Both the position numbers and the translations under genes were made by a program. Below are positions 49,278 through 57,854 of a stretch of DNA of 64,000 nt, piece after piece. The stretch is from J014 sp964486055 (GTDB lineage: Bacteria > Acidobacteriota > Blastocatellia > Pyrinomonadales > Pyrinomonadaceae), in NCBI GenBank assembly GCA_964486055.1, contig CAZALE010000001.1:434001-498000 (forward strand), in the 5' to 3' direction. The number at the start of each line of letters is the position of its first letter. Within the stretch, counting starts at the first letter, position 1. The notes beneath the pieces were generated by a model, which worked only from the letters and a program-made list of their open reading frames with translations, was not told the DNA's origin and made no database searches.

Positions 49278-50972
49278 TCAAGACGTTTTTTGATTCAACT
49301 TTTCTCGCATTCGAGTCAAGGTTAGGTAATTTATCGGGGGGAATTCTAGGTTGACAGTGGTACCTTTGCCTTCGATGCTTCTGACATTAATTGAACCACC
49401 ATGATCCCTGACTATCTGATACACTATGGAGAGTCCTAAACCTATTCCGCCTGTGGTTGATTGTGAGAAGGGCTCAAAAAGATTTCTGATCTGTTGGGCA
49501 GACATTCCGCAGCCAGTATCACTGAAAGAAATTTTGATCCGTTGATTGTTTAATCTTTTTATAGCTACGGAGATGGTTCCACCATCAGGCATAGCTTTTA
49601 TTGAATTTTGTGCTAAGTTCCAAAAAATTTGTTTTAGTTGCGTCGGGTCAGCAAGTATGATCGGATTCGGATCTGATTCGGAAATATAGAATTCATGTTT
49701 AGAATTCACCTCCGGGCTATGCTTAAGCAGGGTAAAAACGTCGTTTATAGCCTCGTGAACATTAACCTCAGAGAAATTTGTGATTCGTGGTCTGGCATAG
49801 GTTAAGAAGTTAGTTATTATTTGGTTGAGACGGTTGGATTCACGGAGAATTATCTCCATCAGCGCATTTTGTGGCGAGTCTTTAGGGATCGTAGATTGTA
49901 AGACCTGAATTGCACCTGAGATAGCACCGAGAGGGTTTCTGATCTCATGGGCTAAACCGGCAGCGATTCTTCCTACAGCCGCCAGCCTCTCTTTTCGGCG
50001 AACACTTTCCTCCATCGCTCTTACCTCGGTTAAATCTTGAAATGTGATTATCAGACCACTTATCTGATTGTTTTCTGAAAAGAGCGGAGATAGATTATAC
50101 CCAACGTGAATAGCGAATCCTTCTGGTGTTATAATGTCACCCTCGAATCTAGGCGGTTGCTCACCTTTTTCTATCGCCTGCAAGGATATGGCTACTGACT
50201 CTTCAAGATTACCGAATAAATTCTCAATGCGTTTGCCTTTGATTTCACTTGCTTTGTAACCAGTTATCTCCTCAGCGGCCGCATTAAAAATATGAACTCT
50301 CCCTTCAAAATCTATGACAATCAGGCCAGATCTGATGGATTGAATAATCCTCTCATGAAGAATTCGCAAATTTGCGAGAGTTTTGGCGGTTTCATCTAAC
50401 TCTGATTCGGATACTCGACGCTCTGAGAGTTTTAAGGAGAGTAGCGAGACAATCAATAAAGCGATTACTTGAAATCCGATTATTTGAAATGTTCTTAGAT
50501 TTGCTTGTGAGACGCCAAATGATTCGATGTAGCCTAGCAAAACTGAAGAGGATATCAACGTAAGCAACGCAGTTGAGAAGATTCCAATAAATAGCGTTTC
50601 CTTTGGTCGCATGAAGAGGCTTGCGATACTTATCAGCAGGATGTATAGAACGATGTAGGGTGAAGTGGCGTCACCAGTTTGCCAAACTAACCAGCTTATC
50701 AGAATCACGTCAATCGCAAGTTGAATTCTGATCTGCCAAGTGTAGTTACTATTGAGGCGCAATATGAAAAAATAAACAATCGTAAGAGCCACGTAAATAA
50801 GGAAAAAGAAGAAGAATTCTTTTGGAAAATTCTCGAATGAGAGCCTAGCGTGCTCACTTCTCCAAAGCCAAGTAGTCAAGAGGATTAAAAATGCAGTGAG
50901 CAATCTGCCTATGATAAGACTTTGGATCTTTTGAATCAATTGCTCGTTTTTTCTTTCAGACATTTCTCTCAT
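49278..50972 (-). CDS. Membrane sensor histidine kinase with PAS domain (PilS-like)
   Basis: The 564-residue kinase has about six membrane helices in the first 190 residues (IIGRLLTAFLILLTTWLW, FFFFFLIYVALTIVYFFIL, SPYIVLYILLISIASLFM and others). A PAS domain follows (GLIVIDFEGRVHIFNAAAEEITGYKASE), then a HisKA domain with phospho-His342 in AAGLAHEIRNPLGAISG, and a HATPase with NSIKAMPDGGTI, FSDTGCGMS and GIGLGLSIVYQIVRDHGG. Six-helix plus PAS is the PilS layout. It is transcribed before the response regulator and divergently from aconitase, sharing a 105-bp upstream region. The ATG at 50972 is preferred over an adjacent TTG. Confidence 0.9.
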   Translation of the reverse strand: MREMSERKNEQLIQKIQSLIIGRLLTAFLILLTTWLWRSEHARLSFENFPKEFFFFFLIYVALTIVYFFILRLNSNYTWQIRIQLAIDVILISWLVWQTGDATSPYIVLYILLISIASLFMRPKETLFIGIFSTALLTLISSSVLLGYIESFGVSQANLRTFQIIGFQVIALLIVSLLSLKLSERRVSESELDETAKTLANLRILHERIIQSIRSGLIVIDFEGRVHIFNAAAEEITGYKASEIKGKRIENLFGNLEESVAISLQAIEKGEQPPRFEGDIITPEGFAIHVGYNLSPLFSENNQISGLIITFQDLTEVRAMEESVRRKERLAAVGRIAAGLAHEIRNPLGAISGAIQVLQSTIPKDSPQNALMEIILRESNRLNQIITNFLTYARPRITNFSEVNVHEAINDVFTLLKHSPEVNSKHEFYISESDPNPIILADPTQLKQIFWNLAQNSIKAMPDGGTISVAIKRLNNQRIKISFSDTGCGMSAQQIRNLFEPFSQSTTGGIGLGLSIVYQIVRDHGGSINVRSIEGKGTTVNLEFPPINYLTLTRMREKLNQKTS

Positions 50973-51021
50973 CAAAAAGTTAGCAAAAGCACGATTGGCT
51001 TTTCAAAAACATGCTCAAGAT

Positions 51022-51050
51022 TTGAGTTTAGTTGGTTCTTAGACGATAAT
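51022..51050 (+). promoter_or_regulatory. Sigma-70-type promoter of aconitase
   Basis: TTGAGT (51022-51027) and GATAAT (51045-51050) are 17 bp apart and lie 27 bp before ATG 51078. GAGG at 51067-51070 serves as the ribosome binding site. Both boxes deviate by one or two bases from consensus. Confidence 0.5.
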
Positions 51051-51077
51051 AAAGTTTTCATTTGTCGAGGTTTTGCT

Positions 51078-53831
51078 ATGAATCATAATCTATTCAATAC
51101 GAGGCAGGTTTTCAAAACTGGCAAGGGAGTAGAGGGCATATTTTATTCGTTGCCACAACTTGAGAAGGAAGGCATCGGAAAGATTTCGAAATTACCAATT
51201 TCAATCCGGATAGTTCTAGAGTCTTTATTACGAAATTTTGATAATGGTGAGAAGATAGGAGAGGAGCATATTCGCTCGCTAGCGAACTGGGGAGCGAAGG
51301 ATGAAAGAACCGATGAGATTCCTTTCATAGTTGCTAGAGTAGTGCTTCAGGATTTCACAGGTGTGCCGCTATTAGTTGATCTGGCTGCCATGCGTTCGGC
51401 TGTAGCCAGAATGAGTAAAGATCCTAAGATAATTGAACCTCTCGTGCCTGTGGATTTAGTCATAGATCACTCCGTTCAAGTAGATTATGCAGGCTCGCCC
51501 GAAGCATATAAGGCAAACTTGGAGAAAGAATTCGAGCGGAATGCTGAAAGATATAGATTTTTGAAGTGGGGAACGCAGGCGTTCAATTCTTTTAGAGTCA
51601 TACCGCCCGGCATAGGCATCGTTCATCAGGTCAATCTCGAGTATCTAGCTAAAGGAGTTTTTGAACGCGATGGAGTCTATTTTCCGGATACGTTGGTGGG
51701 TACCGATTCGCACACAACAATGATCAACGGGCTCGGGATACTTGGTTGGGGCGTTGGAGGAATAGAAGCTGAAGCAGCCATGCTTGGCCAACCTGTCTAT
51801 TTTTTAACTCCTGATGTCGTTGGCGTACACCTGAAGGGAAAACTGAGAGAGGGTGTTACGGCTACAGACTTAGTATTGCGTATAACCGAGATGTTGCGTC
51901 AGGCTAAAGTGGTAGGAAAATTTGTTGAGTTTTATGGAGAAGGAGCAAGAAATTTACCTGCTACGGATAGAGCTACGATTGCCAATATGGCCCCTGAATA
52001 TGGAGCTACCATAGGGTTCTTCCCCGTCGATGAAAAAACTTTAGATTATTTCCGTTCTACTGGTAGATCTGAAGAACAGATTTTGACCATAAAGAATTAC
52101 TTTGAAGCCCAGCAAATGTTCGGAATTCCATCGGATGGAGAAATTGAATACTCTGTGGTCTTAGAACTTGATTTAGCATCGGTGGAGCCATCAGTCGCAG
52201 GTCCGAAACGTCCACAGGATCGCATTCCACTATCGAGCGTTAAAACAAGATTCACTGAGCTCTTCTCTAAGCCGATCACCGAAAATGGCTACAATAAATC
52301 TCCCGAAGATTTGAACAAAAGATTTAATATAACCATTACTGATAACGGATCGAATGGGCGAAAACTGCCACTTTATGGTGAGAGACTTAAAAATGTTTCC
52401 GAGGTTGAAATAGGACATGGTGATGTTTTGATTGCCGCCATCACCTCCTGTACAAATACATCAAATCCCAGCGTAATGTTAGCTGCTGGCTTACTGGCAA
52501 AAAAAGCGGTCGAAAGAGGGCTGAAGGTATCACCAAGAGTTAAGACGTCTTTGGCGCCTGGCTCTAGAGTGGTAACACGCTATCTCGAAAAGACAGGGCT
52601 ACAGCGATATTTGGATGAGCTCGGCTTTAATCTAGTCGGATATGGTTGCACAACCTGTATAGGCAACTCTGGACCTCTACACCCGTCCATCGAGAAAACA
52701 ATCGTGGAAAATGATATCGTAGCTTGCTCAGTCTTATCAGGTAATCGCAACTTCGAGGCTAGAGTCCATCAAAACATTCGTGCTAATTTTCTAGCTTCGC
52801 CTCCATTAGTCGTAGCTTACGCGCTTGCAGGAACGGTAAACATAGATCTGGTGAATGAGCCGATTGGCAAGGATAAAGACGGTAGAGACGTTTTTTTGCG
52901 AGATATATGGCCCAGCAGTGAGGAAATATTTGATGCTTTTGAAAAAGCCTGTACAGCTGAGGATTATCGCCAGATCTATCGTGATTTTGCTGAACAAAAT
53001 CCGCTGTGGGAGGAGATACCATCTCCAACAGGTTTAATTTATCAATGGGATGAAAACTCAACTTATATTCAAGAGCCTCCATATTTTGAAAATTTCACGA
53101 TGGAAGGTGGAGACTTTGAGGACATAGTTGGTGCTAGAGTTCTTGCTATATTCGGCGACTCAGTAACGACTGACCATATATCACCGGCAGGTGCCATAAA
53201 ACCTGACTCGCCGGCAGGCAGATATCTTCAAGAGCGCGGAGTACAACCGAAAGATTTTAATTCCTATGGCTCAAGGCGGGGAAACGACCGTGTGATGATA
53301 AGAGGCACGTTTGCCAATGTTCGAATCAAAAACCTCATGGTTTCTCCAAAAGAGGGTGGTTTCACGATTTATCAGCCCGACGGAGTTGAGATGACTATCT
53401 ATGATGCAGCGATGAAATATAAATCTGCTAACGTGCCGACAGTGATTTTTGCTGGACAGGAATATGGAACGGGCAGCTCCAGGGATTGGGCAGCCAAAGG
53501 AACCAGGCTCTTGGGCGTTAAAGCAGTAATAGCACAAAGCTTCGAGCGTATCCATAGATCAAATCTAGTTGGTATGGGAGTCTTGCCTTTACAATTTTTC
53601 GAAGGGCAAAGCGCTCAAACGCTCGGCATAAAAGGTGATGAAACCTTCGATATCATCGGATTAGAAAATGCAAAACCACAACAAAATGTCACGCTTAAGA
53701 TATATCGAAACGGGGTTTTGGCTAATCAGACCCAGTTAATATTGAGAATTGATACTCCAATAGAGATCGAGTACTACAAAGCAGGGGGCATCTTGCCTTA
53801 CGTTCTGCGCCAGCTCATAAAGGCCTCATGA
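51078..53831 (+). CDS. acnA: Aconitate hydratase A
   Basis: The 917-residue TCA-cycle enzyme isomerises citrate and isocitrate through a 4Fe-4S cluster. The Fe-S cysteines appear in AAITSCTNTSNPS and VGYGCTTCIGNSGPL. Other blocks are DTLVGTDSHTTMINGLGILGWGVGGIEAEAAMLGQP, and in the C-terminal swivel domain FGDSVTTDHISPAGAI, NSYGSRRGNDRVMIRGTFAN and GTGSSRDWAAKG. Length matches AcnA/IRP1-type enzymes, not AcnB. ATG 51078 with GAGG upstream is chosen over in-frame starts that overlap the divergent kinase gene. Confidence 0.97.
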   Translation: MNHNLFNTRQVFKTGKGVEGIFYSLPQLEKEGIGKISKLPISIRIVLESLLRNFDNGEKIGEEHIRSLANWGAKDERTDEIPFIVARVVLQDFTGVPLLVDLAAMRSAVARMSKDPKIIEPLVPVDLVIDHSVQVDYAGSPEAYKANLEKEFERNAERYRFLKWGTQAFNSFRVIPPGIGIVHQVNLEYLAKGVFERDGVYFPDTLVGTDSHTTMINGLGILGWGVGGIEAEAAMLGQPVYFLTPDVVGVHLKGKLREGVTATDLVLRITEMLRQAKVVGKFVEFYGEGARNLPATDRATIANMAPEYGATIGFFPVDEKTLDYFRSTGRSEEQILTIKNYFEAQQMFGIPSDGEIEYSVVLELDLASVEPSVAGPKRPQDRIPLSSVKTRFTELFSKPITENGYNKSPEDLNKRFNITITDNGSNGRKLPLYGERLKNVSEVEIGHGDVLIAAITSCTNTSNPSVMLAAGLLAKKAVERGLKVSPRVKTSLAPGSRVVTRYLEKTGLQRYLDELGFNLVGYGCTTCIGNSGPLHPSIEKTIVENDIVACSVLSGNRNFEARVHQNIRANFLASPPLVVAYALAGTVNIDLVNEPIGKDKDGRDVFLRDIWPSSEEIFDAFEKACTAEDYRQIYRDFAEQNPLWEEIPSPTGLIYQWDENSTYIQEPPYFENFTMEGGDFEDIVGARVLAIFGDSVTTDHISPAGAIKPDSPAGRYLQERGVQPKDFNSYGSRRGNDRVMIRGTFANVRIKNLMVSPKEGGFTIYQPDGVEMTIYDAAMKYKSANVPTVIFAGQEYGTGSSRDWAAKGTRLLGVKAVIAQSFERIHRSNLVGMGVLPLQFFEGQSAQTLGIKGDETFDIIGLENAKPQQNVTLKIYRNGVLANQTQLILRIDTPIEIEYYKAGGILPYVLRQLIKAS

Positions 53832-54029
53832 TTCTCATCTCATCAATCGCTGGATACTAAATCGAGCCTTATTTGGAAAGTGAATTTACTCTAGGATAAA
53901 TTACACAAGTTTGAAGATAGCATTTGATATTCTCCTAGCGGGTAAATCGATTATTAAGTCACTTTTGAAGCTGATCGATGAACTGAGATTATTATCAGCA
54001 GAGGCTAATTTAATTTTTTTATTTGAGAG

Positions 54030-54926
54030 ATGGGTAGTAGGGTTGCGTCAAGAAATTTCATGACCGAAGGCGTGAAGTCAATGTTCCTCTCGACGCTTTC
54101 GTTCTCGCTGGCGAACGTTTGTGTGAAGCAAATTTCTCATATACCAGTCATGGAGGTTGTGTTCTTCAGATGTGCGCTTGGAGTTTTATTTTGCTTTTAT
54201 GGATTGGGCGGATTGCGCGATGAGTGGATCGGAAAAAATCGTCAGCTGCTCTTCTTACGCGGAGCGTTTGGAACAGCAGCCCTCTATTCATTTTTTCTGA
54301 CAGTTCAGCACATGCCTCTTGCTTCTGCAATGACGATACAGTATCTTTCTCCTGTTTTCACGACAGTAATAGCGATTTTTCTCCTCAATGAAAAGGTTAG
54401 ACCGATACAGTGGCTTTTTTATGCGATAGCCTTCTCTGGTGTTTTGCTCATTCAGAGATTCGATGTTAGGGTTTCACTTTCATTGCTTGCCGTAGGGATT
54501 CTATCGGCTTTTTGTTCTGGCATGGCTTACAATTTGGTCAGAAAACTACGAGAAAAAGAACATCCTTTGGTAGTAGTTTTACATTTTCAGCTGATAGGTG
54601 CCGTTGTCGGGCTGATATTTACACTCTTCGAATGGAAAACCCCATCTTTATCCGATTTACTGTATTTGATATTGATAGGTATTTTTTCACAGATGGGACA
54701 AGTTTTTTTGACGAATGCTCTTCAGCGAGAAAAAGCAGCAAGCGTAGCAATAATCAATTACTCAGGTTTAGTTTATGGTATATTGTTCGGCTGGCTGTTA
54801 TTTAATGAATCTCAGTCGTTTGGTTCCTTATTCGGTATGCTTTTAGTAGTCGTGGGAGTTATCGCAAGCGTTGTGTATACAAGGAAGCGGGAAGGGATCG
54901 AGAGCATCGAGGCTACCACAGGATAA
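54030..54926 (+). CDS. DMT superfamily (EamA) permease
   Basis: The 298-residue membrane protein has ten helices in two EamA repeats. The first repeat contains LSFSLANVCVKQISHIPVMEVVFFR and the second SAFCSGMAYNLVRKLREKEHP. Members export metabolites or amino acids, or act as nucleotide-sugar carriers; substrate unknown. A glycosyltransferase gene begins one base after its stop codon, so a role in exporting or supplying a glycan precursor is possible but not shown. Confidence 0.88.
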   Translation: MGSRVASRNFMTEGVKSMFLSTLSFSLANVCVKQISHIPVMEVVFFRCALGVLFCFYGLGGLRDEWIGKNRQLLFLRGAFGTAALYSFFLTVQHMPLASAMTIQYLSPVFTTVIAIFLLNEKVRPIQWLFYAIAFSGVLLIQRFDVRVSLSLLAVGILSAFCSGMAYNLVRKLREKEHPLVVVLHFQLIGAVVGLIFTLFEWKTPSLSDLLYLILIGIFSQMGQVFLTNALQREKAASVAIINYSGLVYGILFGWLLFNESQSFGSLFGMLLVVVGVIASVVYTRKREGIESIEATTG

Positions 54927-54927
54927 A

Positions 54928-56097
54928 ATGAATATCTTAAAAAGCGCAGATATCATATGTTTTTCTCATGATTGGACGGGTGATCCATTATCTAAAACTC
55001 ATATAGTAAGGATCTTGGCTCGCCGTAATCGGATTTTGTGGGTTAATGCCCTAGCCAATCGCGCCCCAACTGCCTCACGCAAGGATCTCTTGAGGATCTT
55101 GGACAAACTAAAGGCATTCGCAATCGACAGGTTGTCTCAAGCTGAACCAAATATTTTCGTGATGAGTCCTCTTGCTTTTCCTTCATATGGAAGTGAAACT
55201 ATCCGAAACATTAACCGAATTATCCTTCGATATCAATTGAAGCAAGCCATTAAGAGGCTAAAATTTAAGAATCCAATAAACTTGATTTTCAATCCTGCCG
55301 CCGGATTGCTTGCTCGTAAATTAGGCGAAAGTTTATTGGTTTATTACTGTGTTGATGAATATTCCGCATTTACTGGAGCAGTAAAGGGATTAAAACAAAT
55401 CGAGGAAGATTTATGCAAAGAATCTGATTTTGTAGTCGTTTCAGCTCAGAAACTTTTGGAGTCTAAGAGCAAATTCAATGAGAATACTTTTCTCATAAAA
55501 CACGGTGTGGATTGGAGTCATTTTAGGCAGGCAATTAATTCAGCGCAACTACCCGAGGAAATCAAGAACCTACCTCGCCCGATTATTGGCTTCCATGGTC
55601 TTTTGGCTGATTGGATCGACTATGAACTGATAGAAAAAATTGCGAAGTATTTTAAGCACGCGTCAGTCGTTCTGATTGGTAAAGTTACAATCGAAGCTGA
55701 AGCCTTAGTTAAAAATATCAAGGTTCATGAGAACATTCATCTTTTGGGCCGAAAGTCTTATGCTGATCTCCCCCTTTTTTGTGCTGGATTCGATGTTGCA
55801 ATAAATCCTTTCATCATAAATGAGCTGACATTGGCCGCTAATCCATTGAAAGTTCGAGAGTACCTGGCAGCAGGTCTACGGACTGTCTCCACTGACATCC
55901 CAGAGGTTAGGGATTTCAAATATTGTCTCGTTGCTCGTGATCATCGAGACTTTATAGAAAAGCTAGATTATGCATTGCATCATCCGGTCTCAAGAGAAGA
56001 AATCTCAGATTCAGTAAAAACTGAAAGCTGGGACTCGAAAGTTGCGGAATTAGAAAAACTGCTCCTCAAATTCTTGCAATCCCGGGATATTCAATGA
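54928..56097 (+). CDS. Glycosyltransferase, GT-B fold (TuaH-like)
   Basis: The 389-residue protein starts MNILKSADIICFSHDWTGDPLSKTHIVRILA. It contains VYYCVDEYSAF, VVVSAQKLLESK, KHGVDWSHF, IIGFHGLLADWIDYELIEKIA, HLLGRKSYADLPLFCAGFDVAINPF and LKVREYLAAGLRTVSTDIPEV. These are GT-B family 1/4 landmarks and resemble TuaH-type enzymes of surface polysaccharide synthesis. It has no membrane helix and likely acts at the cytosolic face. ATG 54928 is chosen because earlier in-frame codons overlap the permease gene. Its last part contains a 17-base stretch that recurs 334 bp downstream. Confidence 0.83.
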   Translation: MNILKSADIICFSHDWTGDPLSKTHIVRILARRNRILWVNALANRAPTASRKDLLRILDKLKAFAIDRLSQAEPNIFVMSPLAFPSYGSETIRNINRIILRYQLKQAIKRLKFKNPINLIFNPAAGLLARKLGESLLVYYCVDEYSAFTGAVKGLKQIEEDLCKESDFVVVSAQKLLESKSKFNENTFLIKHGVDWSHFRQAINSAQLPEEIKNLPRPIIGFHGLLADWIDYELIEKIAKYFKHASVVLIGKVTIEAEALVKNIKVHENIHLLGRKSYADLPLFCAGFDVAINPFIINELTLAANPLKVREYLAAGLRTVSTDIPEVRDFKYCLVARDHRDFIEKLDYALHHPVSREEISDSVKTESWDSKVAELEKLLLKFLQSRDIQ

Positions 56098-56599
56098 TTA
56101 TTTCGCCGATCCCACTATATTCTCGCTGACTGAACTGCCAGAACATGTAACATTAGCGTTTTGAGCGAAGCTGTTCAGTGTCGATCGCGTATAAGATAAT
56201 CTGGCAGACAAAATTATCAAAATCACAGGTCTAAACGGAAACTTGCTAACCCGCCCAAGAGCAAACACAAATTCGTTGACCCTCGAACAAAGCTTTTCAC
56301 TAGTTTCAAGAATAATCGATAAGCTGTCAAATGAAATCTCAGATTCAGTTGTTATTTCGCCTAAGTTGGTTCATAATTAGCAATCCAATGAGTCTAGATT
56401 GAAGTAACTTCACTGATGATCTCTATGAGGAAGCTGCGATCGGCCAAATAGGAAATTTGAGATACTGAAATTAAGATTGATGAGATGAGGGAATTGATCT
56501 TTATGACGCCTAGGAGCGTTAAATTTAACCAATCAGTGCAGGGTTTTATAAAGGATTGTGGATGATTCTGAAAACTCTAATTGCTGGAGTAAGTTCTGA
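56098..56599. other. 500-bp intergenic stretch with a short repeat of the upstream gene end
   Basis: No supported gene is present in any frame. GAAATCTCAGATTCAGT (56333-56349) repeats 55999-56015 of the glycosyltransferase gene exactly. TTATTTCGCC at 56352-56361 repeats 56098-56107. This could be a decayed partial duplication. Confidence 0.4.
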
Positions 56600-57199
56600 A
56601 TGAAATATCGTATTTTGTTGTTTTTTTGCTTATTGTGGATAATTGTTTCTCCTTTTATCGCCGAGTTCTTGATAGTTGAAAAGCCGATCACACGTTCAGA
56701 TGCGATTGTAGTGTTGAGTGGATCTGCGACTTATTCAGAAAGAACTACACAAGCGGCCTTGCTCTACAAAAATGGAGTCTCACGAAAAATCTTCTTGACT
56801 AATGACGGGGAAAGAGCTGGATGGGTTGAATCTAAACAGAAAAATCCGTCTTTCTCCGAGTTAGCATTTGAAGACTTAGTAATGCATGAAGTCAAACCAG
56901 AAGACATAGAGGTTTTATCGCCGCAAGTAGATAGCACCTTGCAAGAGGCTGAGTTATTGGCCCGAGTTGTTGAAGATCGGCAATTAAAGTCGATTTTGAT
57001 AGTCACATCTGCTTATCATACAAGAAGGGCGAAGATGATATTCGAATCTAAGATACGCAATAGTCAGATAGGTATAATCCCTACTCCTACAGGTTTGCAA
57101 ACTCCATCACCTTGGGTCTGGTGGCTGTTTCCAATGGGATGGAAAATAGTTGCAGGAGAATATCTGAAAATACTGATTTTTGCTCTCTCGCTAAACTAG
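56600..57199 (+). CDS. DUF218 (YdcF/SanA/ElyC-like) membrane-anchored protein
   Basis: The 199-residue protein has an N-terminal membrane anchor (ILLFFCLLWIIVSPFIAEFLI) and a Rossmann-like DUF218 domain with DAIVVLSGSATYSERTTQAALLYKNG, STLQEAELLARVVEDR and ILIVTSAYHTRRAKMIFE. Relatives such as ElyC and SanA affect envelope integrity or vancomycin resistance; the reaction is unknown. GGAG precedes the ATG. It is followed by envelope-type genes in the same direction. Confidence 0.88.
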   Translation: MKYRILLFFCLLWIIVSPFIAEFLIVEKPITRSDAIVVLSGSATYSERTTQAALLYKNGVSRKIFLTNDGERAGWVESKQKNPSFSELAFEDLVMHEVKPEDIEVLSPQVDSTLQEAELLARVVEDRQLKSILIVTSAYHTRRAKMIFESKIRNSQIGIIPTPTGLQTPSPWVWWLFPMGWKIVAGEYLKILIFALSLN

Positions 57200-57205
57200 C
57201 TTTTG

Positions 57206-57227
57206 TTTTATCAAGTTTGTGATAAAA
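57206..57227. repeat. AT-rich inverted repeat between the DUF218 and zinc-ribbon genes
   Basis: TTTTATCA (57206-57213) and TGATAAAA (57220-57227) flank six bases, 27 bp before the next ATG. It could be an operator or a weak terminator; no T-tract follows. Confidence 0.35.
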
Positions 57228-57254
57228 TCATTTTCGCCTTTGGAGAATTCTTGT

Positions 57255-57839
57255 ATGTTTTGCCAAAGATGTGGTGCGAAAAATCAAGAAGGAGCATTTT
57301 ATTGCAAAGAATGTGGCGTGAAATTAGAAGACGAGATAGAGACAGTGGTGGCCGTTAGGCAGCCTGAGGATTTAGAAAAACAAATTTTCTCTGTTCGGCC
57401 AACTCTATTTTTTGTCAAACTAGGTTATGCGCTGGCTGTTCTTGGTGCTTTCTTTTTAGTTTTTGTCATGCACTTAGTGAGTAGGCTTTTAGGATTCGAT
57501 ATTCCTTCATGGCTTTATGTCCTTACTGGTTTATCACTGCTTCTGATCCCAGGTTATTTTCATTTCAGAAGGAATATGATTAAATATACGCTGACTGATT
57601 CAAAGATTGAAATCGACGAGGGATTTCTTTTTCAACATTCTCGAAACATACCGCTTCGTTCAATTCAAGACGTCTCAGTTTATTCCTCTGCTCTACAGAG
57701 AATTCTCGGTCATGGAAACGTATTGATAGATAACGCTAGTGAGGAAGTAGGTAAGGTGGTTTTGAGAAATGTGGAGCAGCCAAAAAAACTTGCAGATTTA
57801 ATCTTGAAAGAATTGAGAAAACTTGATCGGAATAAATAG
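57255..57839 (+). CDS. Zinc-ribbon plus bacterial PH (bPH2) domain membrane protein
   Basis: The 194-residue protein begins with a zinc ribbon MFCQRCGAKNQEGAFYCKECG (four Cys in two CxxC pairs, residues about 3-23). Two membrane helices follow (about 65-85 and 92-110), then a bPH2 domain (YTLTDSKIEIDEGFLFQHSRNIPLRSIQDVSV) that ends GHGNVLIDNASEEVGKVVLRNVE. bPH2 proteins of the YdbS/YdbT group are membrane-associated with unknown ligands. ATG 57255 is used because the zinc ribbon starts there and GGAG lies nine bases upstream. Confidence 0.87.
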   Translation: MFCQRCGAKNQEGAFYCKECGVKLEDEIETVVAVRQPEDLEKQIFSVRPTLFFVKLGYALAVLGAFFLVFVMHLVSRLLGFDIPSWLYVLTGLSLLLIPGYFHFRRNMIKYTLTDSKIEIDEGFLFQHSRNIPLRSIQDVSVYSSALQRILGHGNVLIDNASEEVGKVVLRNVEQPKKLADLILKELRKLDRNK

Positions 57840-57854
57840 ATATCGGGTTAAGTT

